Assembly (NCBI GenBank): GCA_028554795.2
Contig: CM068828.1
Span: forward strand, 9,495,314 to 9,559,313
Direction of reading: 5' to 3'
Source of the DNA: Sinohyriopsis cumingii
Taxonomy: Eukaryota > Mollusca > Bivalvia > Unionida > Unionidae
DNA length: 64,000 nt
The notes beneath the pieces were generated by a model. The model saw only the letters and a program-made list of their open reading frames with translations. It ran no database searches and was not told the DNA's origin. Positions 35,651 to 44,148 of this stretch are shown in pieces (the stretch's first letter is position 1; each line of letters opens with the position of its first letter). A program made the position numbers and the translations under genes.

Positions 35651-36247
35651 TTATTTCCTCCACTTCTTCATCCATCCCCTTATCTTTTCTAATAATCCGT
35701 TCTTCTTCTTTATATCTGACTCCGGTAACCAGTCAGGATGGCCCAGCTCTCTAAACTTCGTCTGTATCTTCATCCAATTGTTGTTAAGCCTCTCAAACTC
35801 TTCCTTTTTCCTTTTGCTTTCCTCATCTTTTCTTTCTTCCCTCCATCTCTCTTTAATCTTCTCTACTTCTTCCTCCATTACTTTTCTCATCAGATCTTCC
35901 CCTTTCTTCATCTTGTCCAACCCCCATTTTACATTCCTCCACTCTGTCCAGTACAATATCTTTTCTAGGAAGCACCGGACTTGGATGACATGATCCAGTG
36001 CTTCCTTCAAACTACCCACTCTGAAGTAAGGTGGGTTAATGAAGCCTCTTGACTTATTGACTTCTTCTTCTATCATCCCTGCTATGATATCTCTTGCTGT
36101 CTTTAGGCCTTGAACTTGACTGGTTACTAAGTCTTTCATATCTCCATGCCTCCATTCCTCTTCTATTCTTCCTACAACATCTTCTACATCCATTATCCAA
36201 AAATAGATGTCTCTCAATAGATTAAATAAAACTGATACTTGAGTCAT
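35651..36247 (-). CDS. Polinton left-terminal gene, coiled-coil protein
   Basis: 198 aa with an ATG start and TAA stop. The N-terminal half is helical (DVEDVVGRIEEEW). The C-terminal half is a highly charged coil (EEEVEKIKERWREERKDEE) ending in a basic patch, KIRGWMKKWRK. No family recognised. The gene faces the left terminus, ends 18 nt before the histone-type 3' signal in the TIR, and has the shared promoter box 63 nt upstream of its ATG plus a second copy further up. Its frame is intact, unlike most virion genes of this element. It is longer than its neighbours in the cassette array and does not share their LAKL-type N-terminus. Confidence 0.75.
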   Translation of the reverse strand: MTQVSVLFNLLRDIYFWIMDVEDVVGRIEEEWRHGDMKDLVTSQVQGLKTARDIIAGMIEEEVNKSRGFINPPYFRVGSLKEALDHVIQVRCFLEKILYWTEWRNVKWGLDKMKKGEDLMRKVMEEEVEKIKERWREERKDEESKRKKEEFERLNNNWMKIQTKFRELGHPDWLPESDIKKKNGLLEKIRGWMKKWRK

Positions 36248-36309
36248 TTTGTCTCAGTTATTCCTTAGAATGGTTCCAACATCAAACTTTGTGGGTTCTG
36301 ATAGTGAAA

Positions 36310-36333
36310 GCGCGGACGTGATAGAAAACATCC
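36310..36333 (-). promoter_or_regulatory. Shared promoter box, gene 35651-36247
   Basis: On the minus strand this 24-nt box starts GGATGTTTTC and ends CACGTCCGCGC. It sits 63 nt before the ATG and just ahead of a weak TATA-like CACTATCAG. Confidence 0.65.
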
Positions 36334-36376
36334 CCCTAAAACAAAATTGATATTACCTAGATCATGACCAAACAAC

Positions 36377-36400
36377 GCGCGGACGTGAAGGAAAACATCC
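36377..36400 (-). promoter_or_regulatory. Shared promoter box, second upstream copy
   Basis: A second copy of the same box, 44 nt further upstream on the minus strand. A matching second copy, degenerate, lies before the third cassette gene (37988-38008). Confidence 0.55.
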
Positions 36401-36739
36401 CCTACTTTTCTCATTTCATATGATCTACTGTCCACATACGTGAACCAGCAATAAACAAACCCCAAATCTACTATTTACACACGCAAATCGTTAAAACGAA
36501 ATCCATAATCTACTATCCACACAATCGTACGTGAGCGGTTACAAAACCCAAACTATACTCTCTACATACGCTAAGAAACAATAAACAAACCCATAATCCA
36601 CTATTCACACAAATATACGTGAGCGCTTACAAACACAAACACACAAACACAAACAAACACATACCCTCACACTAGGAAAAAAAAGAGTCAGTGTTTATAT
36701 TCGCACTACTCTACATACACACATTGGCAAATAGGTTAC
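36401..36739. other. Intergenic spacer of the cassette array
   Basis: It contains repeats of CTACTATCCACA/ATACGTGA, CA-rich runs and AGAGTCAGTGTTTATATTC, all found again at 37220-37490 and 38040-38280. This marks the spacer as part of a tandemly duplicated unit. Confidence 0.7.
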
Positions 36740-36779
36740 TATATCTTTTCTAGAGATTGGGATAGCCCTGAAAAGGGCT
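36740..36779 (-). terminator. Histone-type mRNA 3' end signal (cassette 2)
   Basis: Minus-strand AGCCCTTTTCAGGGCT, then ATCCCA and AGAAAAGATA. It lies 31 nt after the stop of the gene at 36811-37119. Confidence 0.88.
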
Positions 36780-36810
36780 GTTTGTTTTTTTTGAACTCCA
36801 TGACACCTGG

Positions 36811-37119
36811 TTAATGATGGCACTTTCCAGGCCTGGCACCACACATACATCTTCTTCCCCAGTCTCTTTTCACTCTTTTTGGGGGGAGAGCAGAGGCGGG
36901 ATAAGTGGCTTCAGAATCCCAATTTTCTGTCTCTGGGATTCTGAAATTTCCTCTCTCCTCTTCTTTGTTTCTTCTCTCCTCCTCTTCTTTGTTTCTTCTC
37001 TCCTCCTCTTTCATCCTTCCCTCTTCTACGATGGCCTCTGCAGCCAGCTCATTCACTATACGCCTGGCATATTCCAGGTGTACATGAAGTTCAAGCAGTT
37101 TAGCTAGTCTGGTGTTCAT
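36811..37119 (-). CDS. Polinton cassette protein A, charged coil with CxC/CHH tail
   Basis: 102 aa from the ATG at 37119; the longer open frame upstream lacks an ATG. The N-terminus MNTRLAKLLELHVHLEYARR is shared with the neighbour at 37562-37858 and weakly with the one at 38355-38714. A Glu/Lys/Arg coil made of EERRNKEEE repeats follows, then RIPETENWDSEATYPASALP and a C-terminal cluster RRCMCGARPGKCHH that could bind a metal. Function unknown. The repeat between genes, the promoter box 77 nt upstream and the histone-type end signal show tandem duplication of a whole expression cassette. Confidence 0.75.
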   Translation of the reverse strand: MNTRLAKLLELHVHLEYARRIVNELAAEAIVEEGRMKEEERRNKEEEERRNKEEERGNFRIPETENWDSEATYPASALPPKRVKRDWGRRCMCGARPGKCHH

Positions 37120-37195
37120 TCTGGTGGTGTTGATCAATCAACAAGGGTAGCTAGACTGCCGAACGATTTTTAATTTATACTGATAACCTAACAAC

Positions 37196-37219
37196 GCGCG
37201 GACGTGAAGGAAAACATCC
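37196..37219 (-). promoter_or_regulatory. Shared promoter box, cassette protein A
   Basis: A perfect copy of the 24-nt box, 77 nt before the ATG, with AGTATAAATT (37170-37179) as TATA box between box and gene. Confidence 0.7.
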
Positions 37220-37369
37220 CCTACTTTTCTCATTTCATATGATCTACTATCCACATACGTGAAGCATCAATAAACAAACCCCTAATCTACTATTGACACA
37301 CGCAAAGCATTGAAATGAAACCCAAATCTACTATCCACACAAACCTACGTCAGCGCTTACAAACAAACA

Positions 37370-37420
<51 letters not shown>

Positions 37421-37492
37421 ACACAAGAAAAAAAAGAGTCAGTGTTTATATTCACACTACTCTACATACGCACACATTGGGAAATCGATTGT
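37220..37492. other. Intergenic spacer of the cassette array
   Basis: The second copy of the spacer unit, expanded by the (CA)n run at 37372-37416. Confidence 0.7.
37372..37416. repeat. (CA)n microsatellite
   Basis: About 22 CA units in a spacer whose sister copies have only short CA-rich runs. Confidence 0.95.
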
Positions 37493-37532
37493 TATTTCTT
37501 TTCTAAAGGTTTGGGTAGCCCTGAAAAGGGCT
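37493..37532 (-). terminator. Histone-type mRNA 3' end signal (cassette 3)
   Basis: Minus-strand AGCCCTTTTCAGGGCT, then ACCCAAA and AGAAAAGAAAT. It lies 29 nt after the stop of 37562-37858. Confidence 0.89.
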
Positions 37533-37561
37533 CTTTGTTTTTGAACTCCAGTGACACCTGG

Positions 37562-37858
37562 TTAATGATGGCACCTTCCAGGCCTGGCACCACACACACA
37601 TCTTCTTCCCCAGTCTCCTTTTACCTTTTTTCTTGGGAGTGCAGAGGCGGGATAAGTGGCTTCAGAATCCCAATTTTCTGTCTCTGGGATTCTGAAATTT
37701 CTTCTCTCCTTTTCCTCCTCTTCTTTTTTTCTTCTTTCCTCTTCCTCTTTCATCCTTCCCTCTTCGACAATGGCCTCCGCGGCCAGTTCATTTAGTATGC
37801 GCCTGGCATATTCCAGGTGCATCTGGAGTTCTAGAAGCTTTACAGTTCTGGTATTCAT
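37562..37858 (-). CDS. Polinton cassette protein B, paralogue of A
   Basis: 98 aa, ATG to TAA. It is nearly the same as protein A from MNTRTVKLLELQMHLEYARR through the shortened Glu/Lys coil to RIPETENWDSEATYPASALP, and keeps the RRCVCGARPGRCHH tail. Differences from A are mostly in the repetitive coil, while the N-terminal helix and the Cys/His tail are kept. That argues for selection on the protein after duplication. Promoter box 63 nt upstream of the ATG, TATA AGTATAAATT at 37907-37916, histone-type 3' signal downstream. Confidence 0.77.
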   Translation of the reverse strand: MNTRTVKLLELQMHLEYARRILNELAAEAIVEEGRMKEEEERRKKEEEEKERRNFRIPETENWDSEATYPASALPRKKVKGDWGRRCVCGARPGRCHH

Positions 37859-37920
37859 TGTCTTGTTAACGAATGAACAGGGTAGCTAGACTGCCCAGCG
37901 ATTTTCAATTTATACTAAAA

Positions 37921-37944
37921 GCGCGGACGTGAAGGAAAACATCC
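37921..37944 (-). promoter_or_regulatory. Shared promoter box, cassette protein B
   Basis: A perfect 24-nt copy, 63 nt before the ATG and directly ahead of the TATA box. A degenerate second copy lies at 37988-38008. Confidence 0.7.
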
Positions 37945-38008
37945 CCCTAAAACAAAATTGATCTTACCTAGATCATGACCAAACAACGCGCGGACCTAAA
38001 AGAAACAC

Positions 38009-38286
38009 TCACTCACTTTTTTATACTACCCATTACTAATTTAAAAATTTTCATTAATCACTTCAATATACTATCCACATACGCAAAGCAATTAAACCCC
38101 AAATCTACGCTCCCCACACCTCAAACAGCAAAAAAAACCATGATCTTAATCTACTATCCACACAAACGTACATGAGCACTTACAAACATACAATCATATA
38201 CACAAACACATACACTCACACTATAAAAAAAGAGTCAGTGTTTATGTTCACACTACTCTACATACACACATTGGCAAATCGATTGT
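38009..38286. other. Intergenic spacer of the cassette array
   Basis: The third, more diverged copy of the spacer unit (ACTATCCACATACG, TACGTGA-like and AGAGTCAGTGTTTATG blocks). Confidence 0.65.
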
Positions 38287-38326
38287 TATTTCTTTTCTAG
38301 AGTATTGGGTAGCCCTGAAATAGGCT
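38287..38326 (-). terminator. Histone-type mRNA 3' end signal (cassette 4, weakened stem)
   Basis: Minus-strand AGCCTATTTCAGGGCT (one mismatch and one wobble next to the loop), then ACCCAATA and AGAAAAGAAAT. It lies 28 nt after the stop of 38355-38714. Confidence 0.8.
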
Positions 38327-38354
38327 GTTTTTTTTTGTTTGCTATGGCAATTTT

Positions 38355-38714
38355 TTAGTTTCTAAGAATGCGTCGTCCTCTGAGGATAGACTTTCTGACG
38401 ATAGGTCTGCTTCTTCGGAAAGAGAAGAAGAACTCTTTGGTGTCGATACGACAATCGACAAAGCCTCTGTCAGGTTCAGGTTGCTGCTGCTGCTGCTGCT
38501 GCTGTTGCTGTTGCTGCTGTCTCTGAAGTCTGTACGTCTCTGTCCATTCTTCTTTCTCCCTGTTCACTTCTTCTCTGAAGAGCTCTTCTATCAGGTCTTC
38601 AGTGACTTTTAACATTCTCACATTCTCTATCTCTTCTGGCTTCGGTATCAGACTGTGTCTGACCCTATGCAAATTCACGTAGGCTTCGTTTAGCTTAGCT
38701 AGTTTGGAGCACAT
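38355..38714 (-). CDS. Polinton cassette protein C, polyglutamine-containing
   Basis: 119 aa from the ATG at 38714. The frame is open for 43 more codons with another ATG, but those codons overlap the promoter box and TATA-like TTTAAG, so the internal ATG fits better. The N-terminus MCSKLAKLNEAYVNLHRVRH aligns with proteins A and B. The middle has LIEELFREEVNREKEEW and then a run of about 13 Gln. The C-terminus is basic (FRRSRPIVRKSILRGRRILR) and lacks the CxC/CHH tail. It is probably a diverged member of the same duplicated family. Function unknown. Confidence 0.7.
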   Translation of the reverse strand: MCSKLAKLNEAYVNLHRVRHSLIPKPEEIENVRMLKVTEDLIEELFREEVNREKEEWTETYRLQRQQQQQQQQQQQQQPEPDRGFVDCRIDTKEFFFSFRRSRPIVRKSILRGRRILRN

Positions 38715-38780
38715 CTTCGTAGGAGGATGAGTCGACAATGGATGGTTAGATTGGAAACTTCCCCGGTTCTTAAAGTCAAA

Positions 38781-38804
38781 GCGCGGACGTGAAGGAAAAC
38801 ATCC
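38781..38804 (-). promoter_or_regulatory. Shared promoter box, cassette protein C
   Basis: The 24-nt box, 67 nt before the chosen ATG; its location supports starting the protein at 38714. Confidence 0.68.
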
Positions 38805-39049
38805 CTCTACGGTTTTCGAGCCGCAACGTTCAATGAGTGTCATGAGAGGGATAGTAAGAAGTCAAAGAGCATGAATCAGCATTCTTATAGCCAAACAAAA
38901 GACAAAGGCATTTTTTCTTCAAAACACAACATTTTTTTTAATTCAAAATCACTTAACACTAACAAACAACTCTAAGATTTTTAACAATAACTCAACAATA
39001 TAACATCAAACTTTTTTTCTAATGACAAACATTTTATTCAATTAACACT
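38805..39049. other. A/T-rich spacer with polyadenylation signal for the protease
   Basis: On the minus strand, 15-20 nt after the protease stop, AATAAA (about 39030) is present. There is no stem-loop here, so this gene appears to end by ordinary polyadenylation. Confidence 0.6.
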
Positions 39050-39610
39050 CTACTTTAAACAGGGTTGACAACGTTGTGAATGAAATTGTGATTTCCACTG
39101 ATGGAAGTCATTAGGCCATTGATGGACACTACGTTTCCTAGCTTGAGACAAAAGATAAGCATAATGGTCACAAAACCATCGATCTACTTTCACATCGTTT
39201 CTTGAAGAAGAACGAGGATCAAAATGAGTCACTAAATTTTCTAAGGAATAGCCCAGGCTGCGATGATGCAGAAAATACACACAATATTGTCCGCACACCA
39301 AGGAATCTGTGCCTTGTAATTTCGCATTATTGAATCGGGTGGTCTGAGCATATCTTCTCATAAAGTCGATGATATCGTCTTCCAAAGGGGGCAATCCGTA
39401 CGAATCGAAATATTCCACACATCCTTCTTGAGGAAAGTAGACGGCTACCCAGTGGATTCCTGGGAGATGACTGTCGTCCGTGTTGATCACATAAGCTTGA
39501 TGGTCTTGAGGTTTGCGATGAGGGAGTTCATCTTTAGCACAGACGACAGGATTCCAAGAAGCCGTGTACGAGCTGTGGTTCAAAAGGTAATAAAGTTCCC
39601 AGGTATCCAT
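39050..39610 (-). CDS. PRO: Adenain-like cysteine protease
   Basis: 186 aa, intact, ATG to TAA. It is the Polinton protease of the adenovirus-endopeptidase/Ulp1 (C5/C48) type that processes capsid and core proteins in viral relatives. The catalytic order His-Asp-Gln-Cys is visible: IHWVAVYF (His), YFDSYG (Asp), then LVCGQYCVYFL with the Gln and nucleophilic Cys. Its length is close to adenain. It sits first in the virion gene block, next to the 39660 gene and the capsid genes, as in other Polintons. It is one of the few core genes without damage in this copy. Confidence 0.92.
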   Translation of the reverse strand: MDTWELYYLLNHSSYTASWNPVVCAKDELPHRKPQDHQAYVINTDDSHLPGIHWVAVYFPQEGCVEYFDSYGLPPLEDDIIDFMRRYAQTTRFNNAKLQGTDSLVCGQYCVYFLHHRSLGYSLENLVTHFDPRSSSRNDVKVDRWFCDHYAYLLSQARKRSVHQWPNDFHQWKSQFHSQRCQPCLK

Positions 39611-39659
39611 GTTTTTTTTTTCTTCAAAAGTAATGATAAGTCATCAATTCGATCCTGAC

Positions 39660-40079
39660 TTATTGCTTGAAAATGTCTGACAAGTAACCGTTTCTTCGCT
39701 TCGTCTCCCCACTCTGATTCAGGAGAGCTTCGATACGATCGATCTCTTGAGTGGTTAATGGTGGACAAGAATGTTCACGCAAGTCTTTATACCACTGATG
39801 CAACACGACTTCGTCCGAGATGAGACTCCAAGCTTCGTCCAGATATTCGTCCAATTTTTCTTCTTGACTCAGCATCACGCATTTATCATGTTGAATTTGA
39901 CTGGGATGATCGTTTTGACATCCATAGCAATCTTTCTTGATCAATTCCGTCATCTTTTCGACCAAGTGTTTGGCAAAACAGGAGACTAAATGGGATTCTT
40001 GTTCTGGCCATCTTGACTTCATCATAACTTCATCGTCTTTGTCTTGGGATTCTCCTTCCACGGTCTCCTCACATTCCAT
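39660..40079 (-). CDS. Small Polinton protein with CxxC...HxxxxHxxxC motif
   Basis: 139 aa from the ATG at 40079. An acidic N-terminus (CEETVEGESQDKDDEV) is followed by a helix and then CYGCQNDHPSQIQHDKC, whose Cys/His spacing looks like a zinc site. Proteins with a CYGC..DHPSQ..H..C core are common beside the protease in invertebrate Polintons as I recall them. The function is not established. The frame is intact and lies between the protease and the capsid gene. Confidence 0.78.
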   Translation of the reverse strand: MECEETVEGESQDKDDEVMMKSRWPEQESHLVSCFAKHLVEKMTELIKKDCYGCQNDHPSQIQHDKCVMLSQEEKLDEYLDEAWSLISDEVVLHQWYKDLREHSCPPLTTQEIDRIEALLNQSGETKRRNGYLSDIFKQ

Positions 40080-40128
40080 CTCCAAAGTTCTCCACTAGGT
40101 AAAAAGGGATAACAGTATTCCATGGCTT

Positions 40129-41436
40129 CTAATAGTCTAGATTGACTTCTCTCAAACTGTTGATTTCTATGGTATTATCGAATTCGGCATACAGGAGGAC
40201 CTTCACCGTCTCTGTTAGATTTGTAGCAAACTGAATTTCCACACGAATCTGGCCAGATTTTATAGGGTGGAAATGTCCCTCGTCGCTGCCTTGGTCTGGA
40301 GTGAAATCGAAAGCCCACAAAGCGTAGCCTCCTGCGTAATCCTCGTACGTAATGCCGTGACTGGTTTTGGTTCCTAACTGACCGGTGGCTTCGTACAGGG
40401 ACAAGTACGACCTCAAGTAATTCTTCTTGTCAAAATTAGGTTCGAAAGGTCGGGTACACAAGGTCTTGCCATCGCGACTGACTTCGATCTTGGACACGTC
40501 AAAGTGTTTAAAGTGGAAAGGATTTTAAACCAAAGCTCCGTTGAAGGCTGCATTCTCGACGATACCAAGGATCAAACGTTTGGATAACTGTCCTTGGAAC
40601 AGATGATCTTCGATCATGGATCGCAGCCCCGTAGGAATGGTGAAGGTTTTCACTTCCACGCGTCGTATGGGATACTTGGCGGTCGTTCTGCTCAACGTCT
40701 GACTGATGTCGTTATCCACTTTAGGTAACACTTCCACGCGTCGTACGTAGAGCCTGGCTTCCTCGATGACAGTTTTGCAAGCACTAGTACCTATCAAATG
40801 GAAAGCGGCACTACTACGATTCAGTCTCAGGCGGAGATTCACTACGTTCAGCAAATACTTTTCTTGTAACCACATGTCCAAATGCAAACGATCCATCAGT
40901 TCTAAACTATCTCCACTTTTGATTCTGTCTCTTCGTTCTACAAATCCCGTATTGTGTTCTTTGGTTGTATTAATTTCGAATTCTTCAAACTGGCCTGCAA
41001 CGTCAGCTTCCCATACCACACAGGCATTGAGATGAGTGTTCTTGGCGTCTATTCCGTACGTCAAGAGATTTTCCAGGTACGCTCGATAAGGGTAAGTATC
41101 CATGCTGTTACTGACTAGTTTGTTATTCAAGTACAAGTCCACTCCACTGAACAAGGAATGCATGAAATTGTTGACGGGAGCTATTACCTCATCACCATCT
41201 AGGGGCGTATTATCCTCATCGACAACTTTGACTTTCAGGTACAAGTAACTGCTATTCAGATCGATGTAATCTTCGGGCTGTCCTTTGATTTCAAACTGGA
41301 TGGGAGCTGAGGCTGTGAAAGAGGAGACGGGGTGAAATTCCACCCACTGGGATTCTTGCATGATCATCATGGTGGGGGGCATAGCAAACAGATCCAGTTC
41401 CGACTTGGAACAAGCGCAAGATTCTCGGTGCATCAT
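40129..41436 (-). pseudogene. MCP: Major capsid protein (double jelly-roll type), one premature stop
   Basis: 435 codons from the ATG at 41436, homologous to the Polinton protein family annotated as F54H12.2-like, which I take to be the major capsid protein. Family hallmarks are SELDLFAMPPT at the N-terminus, YIDLNSSYLYLKVKV, VNNFMHSLFSGVDLYLNN, TYPYRAYLENLL, AKYPIRRVEVKTF and, near the end, YALWAFDFTPD. A single in-frame TAA at 40525-40527 truncates it after about 303 residues, and the same frame then continues to the normal end. The decayed copy at the left of the window has a sense codon there. The penton gene stops 12 nt before the ATG. No clear TATA box lies between them. Confidence 0.82.
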
Positions 41437-41447
41437 TTTGTTCTTTC

Positions 41448-42553
41448 TCAATAATCGAAAACGTCTAAGTCTCGAACGGTTCTTCTTTTCTTTGTCTTTC
41501 TAGAAGGGTGAAGTCTGGTGAAAGGGTGTTTTCTTCGTCGTCTCTTTCTACCTTGTCCTTGCTGAATGCCTGACTCGGTAGCGTGCAGGGCATTTATAGG
41601 TGTTTCTCGTCGGTCCAAAAGGTCTTTACCCGTTTGCAGCAAGACATTTTTGCCTGCCCTCATGAAGGCTTCTTTAGGGTTTTGTTTGTCGATGATGACA
41701 TTTTGGAGAAATTCTTTGCCTTGCGTCAGTGTCGCATCTTTCAAGGCGTGCAATCCGCGTGTCACCATCGGTTTCAAATACGACTTGCTGACCGGCAAAT
41801 AGTGAGGATGTACAAATTCGCGGTGGACGTGGTAAGTGTTTCCACCTTCCTCGTCAGCGACCGTGGCAGAATCCACTTTGAAAGGAATGACACGCAGTAA
41901 CGGTACGGAGGTGTGTCCCACCACGTTATACTCCACCACATCGGAGTACACAAGCATCAAATTCACTCCTTGGTTCAGTTCTACCGGGGCACGAAAAAAC
42001 GTGCTAAAAGAATCGTTGTCGTAAATAAATGCTGATTCGCCTTTTTGTTGTTCTACCTTCTTCCTCAGTTCCATGTCTCCGCCCAACATGTCAAACAATT
42101 CAGGACAAAATAAAATGGACACGATTTTACTCCTGTCAAATTTCATCAAGATGCGACCAGCTGTTTTGTGGCATTCCATAGTGACACTTTTTTTGACACT
42201 TTCCAAAGCTTTCAGAAACACGACATTAAACCTGGAGGCAATGGTGCTCACCAAATGTTGACCACTAAAATAATAGCCTGGGGGAATGAACAAGTGAGAG
42301 GTGGTGTACTTTTGATTTTTTTGTGCCAGGAGTTTTCTTGTCATATTTGCCATCGGTATCCAAGTACTGTTGCATTTGCTGGTCATAAACTTCCACATCA
42401 AAAAAGTTTTGATTGGGAGGGACATTGAGGACTTGGGTCGGGTGAATGATTTCCACTAAAGCCACTTCAAAATGAGCTTCGTGATCTAATGGAATGGCCT
42501 GAGGTAATTTGGCCGTGCAACAGCACAAAGTGTTTGTTGGAAAACTCCTCCAT
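41448..42553 (-). pseudogene. Penton-like minor capsid protein, frameshifted
   Basis: The N-terminal part (frame from about 42564: LPQAIPLDHEAHFEVALVEI) and the main part (HLFIPPGYYFSGQHLVSTI to a very basic C-terminus GRKRRRRKHPF) lie in different frames. The switch falls near a run of seven A at about 42312-42318. The first ATG (42553) is in yet another frame, so the start is also unclear. The N-terminal EVALVEI.HP pattern and the position directly before the major capsid gene match the single jelly-roll penton-like protein of Polintons. A programmed shift at the A-run is a formal alternative, but the many other lesions make decay more likely. Confidence 0.75.
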
Positions 42554-42597
42554 GGAACTGTCACTAGGTAAGGTTAGGTAAAATTGGTTTTGGTGAC

Positions 42598-43005
42598 TCA
42601 TAATTCCAGAGTTCTGTGGCTGTCCGAGGGGTTACTGGACGTCAGAGGCGTGTCTCCGCCCAAAATACGGTTGTTGTTGTTGGAGTGGTGACTGACACTG
42701 GCACTGGACACAAGCTTCCCGTTGTTCCCGTTCGAGGAGAATTTCAGGGAGGGATTCGGAAGCAGGTAGCCGATGCAACTGCTCAATAAAATGGTCCACA
42801 ATTGTTTGTCTCCTTGTTGCAAACTCAAATTGGCAATGGCTGCCCCGATGACACAATACACCACGAAGATTTGGCAGAAAAAGACGATTTGCGTTTTAGG
42901 CACACGTTCTCCACACCACACCCACAAGGGTTGTTTTTGTAAATCTTGCACAGAAGAACTGGGTGAAGGAGTGGTCGACGTAGCTGCGTCTGTGTGAAAG
43001 GGCAT
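42598..43005 (-). CDS. Small membrane protein with two hydrophobic helices
   Basis: 135 aa from the ATG at 43005. It has a polar N-terminus, a first hydrophobic segment VFFCQIFVVYCVIGAAIANL (about residues 41-60), a second QLWTILLSSCIGYLLPNP (about 68-85) and a Ser/Asn-rich tail. The LW..LLSS.IGYLLPNP block also survives in the decayed copy and is found in other Polintons. A virion membrane or scaffold role is possible; the function is unknown. A good TATA box, ACTATAAAAAG, lies 12-22 nt before the ATG and overlaps the 3' end of the integrase. Confidence 0.8.
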   Translation of the reverse strand: MPFHTDAATSTTPSPSSSVQDLQKQPLWVWCGERVPKTQIVFFCQIFVVYCVIGAAIANLSLQQGDKQLWTILLSSCIGYLLPNPSLKFSSNGNNGKLVSSASVSHHSNNNNRILGGDTPLTSSNPSDSHRTLEL

Positions 43006-43010
43006 GATGG

Positions 43011-44130
43011 TCACTTCTTTTTATAGTCGATGACTTGCGAAGCGTCGATCCAAGAATCGAAACTGGGTGGATATCCTTTCCAACGTACTTTGACTTCTTT
43101 GACACGTCGTTTGCCCACTTTACGGGTTCTGCGTTCGAGAATGCTTTCGATGTCGTACACGTCGTCTTCTTTTTTGGTGACACGTTGTAACTCGGGCAAA
43201 TAAAACGTTCCTTTGAGCACTTCTCCGTTCATGTCTTCCAATTTATAGACGGCAGGATGACGGCCATGCACTCGTCCAGTGACACGAAACAATTCGGTCG
43301 TCCAGTTAGGTAAGTAACCTTTGTCGAAAGTGCGTTTGGTTTTGCCAATTCGCACCCAATCTCCTACGGTCAACTCTCCACTTTTCTTGGGGACAGCCCT
43401 CGTCGGGGACGTACCAAACAGGCGCTCAAACACCAGCACTTCGTTGTCGGGAGTCACTTCTTGCGGGGCACGTCCAATGCTTCGATGGTAAGATCGGTTG
43501 TACGCGGTTGTACGCTTGCACCAGGTGCGGTAAGATGTCGATGTACTTCAGGGTGTGGTGATGCGTAAAATATTTCCACATGCGTTCTTTCAAAGTGCGT
43601 TGAAAACGTTCCACGATGCTGGCTTTGGTTTCAGGATTCTCGGTAGTAAAAAAATGAATGTCACGTTTCTTTAATTCTTTTTGGAAAGCTTGGTTCAGAA
43701 ATTCGGTGTCTTTGTCCGTTTACCATCGAAGAGGGTGACGACCGCTTTGTTTCAACACTCGTTGCAGGGCTCGCACTAACTCGTTGCTGGATTTGGAAGT
43801 CAAGGGCACGACCCAGGCAAATTTGGAAAATACGTCGATGACACAAAGCAAATATTTGTAGCCACGATTGTAGCTGGCCAAATGAGAGACATCGGCTAAA
43901 TCGGCTCGCCATTGATGATCGATGTCTTCCACTCGGGTGCGACTTCTGGCAAACTTGCGTCGAATGGGTTTGTGTAAAGTGTAGGTAGCTTGTTCTTGTA
44001 ACCATCGTTGCACTTGAGGTAAACGGAGACTTTTCAGTCGCATTTTGGAAGCACGATACAATTTTTGAACTCCTGCGTAACCTGCAGGATGCGAGGGATC
44101 GTAGTAAATGCTGGCTAAGACTTTTTCCAT
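43011..44130 (-). pseudogene. INT: rve integrase with C-terminal chromodomain, two lesions
   Basis: The ATG at 44130 begins MEKVLASIYYDPSHPAGYAG. The retroviral-type core shows the first Asp in WRADLADVSHL with YKYLLCVIDVFSKFAW, the second in a TDKDTEFLNQ segment and the Glu in ASIVERFQRTLKE. A chromodomain (DVYDIESILERR, then KVRWKGYPPSFDSWI) closes the protein. It would insert the element with 6-bp duplications, as seen at the ends. Two breaks: an in-frame TAA at 43720-43722 immediately before the second Asp, and a 10-bp tandem duplication at about 43495-43514 that shifts the frame before the chromodomain. The decayed copy has neither. Confidence 0.9.
43017..43027 (-). promoter_or_regulatory. 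TATA box of the membrane protein gene
   Basis: ACTATAAAAAG on the minus strand, overlapping the last codons of the integrase gene. Confidence 0.6.
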
Positions 44131-44148
44131 TTTTTTTGTGTTGGTGTG

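Noticed and set aside
35634..37889. Plus-strand Ser/Phe/Leu-rich open frames over the cassette genes.
   Set aside because: They are the reverse complement of the Glu/Lys coil repeats and have no promoter or stem-loop in their orientation.
38715..38843. An N-terminal 43-codon extension of cassette protein C with its own ATG.
   Set aside because: The extension overlaps the shared promoter box and TATA-like site, and the paralogues start at the internal position.
42300..42330. Programmed frameshift at the A-run in the penton gene.
   Set aside because: The copy has many random lesions, including an unclear start of the same gene, so a decay indel is simpler.
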